A stretch of 64,000 nt of DNA, from positions 35,448,898 through 35,512,897 of the forward strand of contig CM067548.1 of the NCBI GenBank assembly GCA_034509755.1, given 5' to 3'. Position numbers and translations under genes: made by a program. This document shows positions 63,616 to 64,000 of the stretch, one piece after another. Below the pieces are notes generated by a model. The model did no database searches. It had not been told where the DNA came from and saw only the letters and a list, made by a program, of their open reading frames with translations. The stretch's first letter is position 1. Every line of letters starts with the position of its first letter. The DNA comes from Anisodus tanguticus (lineage: Eukaryota > Streptophyta > Magnoliopsida > Solanales > Solanaceae).

Positions 63616-64000
63616 TATCAAGTGTTGTTTAAATAATTAGGTTATTTCATTTTCACAAGCTAGGAATGCTTATTAAGCTTATATATATTTGTTAAATATG
63701 AAATGTTGTTTTATCAAAAATTCGTAAATTTAACTGAGATACATCATTGTTTAGGCTTCATATCGAATTTTGCACTCTTAAAAAAATTTAGTAGCCATCT
63801 CTTTATTATATTTAATTACGTATTAAAATCTCGTTAAGCATAAAAGCAAATGTGAATGTAAGAAGCCTAATCGGTGGGTTGGTCCGGGTAGAGAGAAAAA
63901 AATTGAATATAAAATCTTTTCTAAAGATATCCATTTTTCTGGAGAGACAGATATGATATCCGGCACTAGCTCACGATGAGTTCAAGCCAAAAATTAACAA
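63616..64000. other. intergenic, AT-rich
   Basis: Nothing recognised up to the window end. Confidence 0.4.

Noticed and set aside
1..64000. CRISPR array or bacterial operon
   Set aside because: No regular direct repeats with unique spacers, and gene structure is eukaryotic.

Overview
The window is plant nuclear DNA, almost certainly Solanaceae and most likely Nicotiana. The evidence is a TS-type SINE fragment, an endogenous pararetrovirus of the solendovirus/tobacco EPRV kind, SIRE-like copia and Tat-like gypsy elements with Solanaceae-style proteins, and spliced plant genes. No rRNA gene, tRNA gene, CRISPR array or bacterial-type operon is visible. Most of the sequence is transposable elements, many nested in each other. 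Only one gene looks intact: a four-exon gene for mitochondrial ribosomal protein L15 (uL15m).

Layout, left half. 1-4003: truncated, decayed Ty3/gypsy element (minus strand) with one LTR. 4664-14262: SIRE/Maximus-like Ty1/copia element (minus) with gag, integrase, RT-RNase H, an env-like 3' ORF, PBS, PPT and two unequal LTRs. 16120-16470: ~50-bp minisatellite. 17327-17620: tRNA-derived SINE with a perfect 14-bp target duplication. About 18400-22540: truncated endogenous pararetrovirus (minus) carrying RT/RNase H, a broken 3' ORF, a palindrome-rich intergenic region and a TATA promoter. 23247-23507: Stowaway-like MITE. 23740-36012: 12.3-kb Tat-like gypsy element (minus) with 5-bp target duplication GTTTC. 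It carries a decayed antisense ORF resembling the plant mobile domain.

Layout, right half. 36575-36963: first exons of a SET-domain methyltransferase fragment. 37390-38136: hAT-type MITE with an 8-bp target duplication. 39446-47445: uL15m gene. Its 6.6-kb first intron holds a Stowaway MITE, internal duplications, an L1 LINE (itself hit by a hAT-type MITE) and an antisense ABCB transporter fragment. 48528-48622: truncated TS SINE with a 23-bp target duplication. 49393-59806: remains of a PH-RCC1-FYVE/BRX-domain (PRAF-type) gene. It is broken by a gag-only copia relic, which is split by a young 5-kb copia element with 238/245-bp LTRs and target duplication GTAAG. An RTE LINE sits in its last exon. 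62751-63599: a second RTE LINE copy, 5'-truncated, with a perfect 16-bp target duplication.

The genes do not form a pathway. What links the region is layered insertion, which gives relative ages: the outer copia relic is older than the inner copia, the L1 is older than its internal MITE, and the PRAF-type gene is older than the RTE copy inside it. Two features go beyond routine repeat annotation. Two LTR elements are each strongly enriched for their own short motif (GRACCAGGTYC in the copia, AGCCGA/TCGGCT in the gypsy). The pararetrovirus intergenic region is an array of short palindromes.
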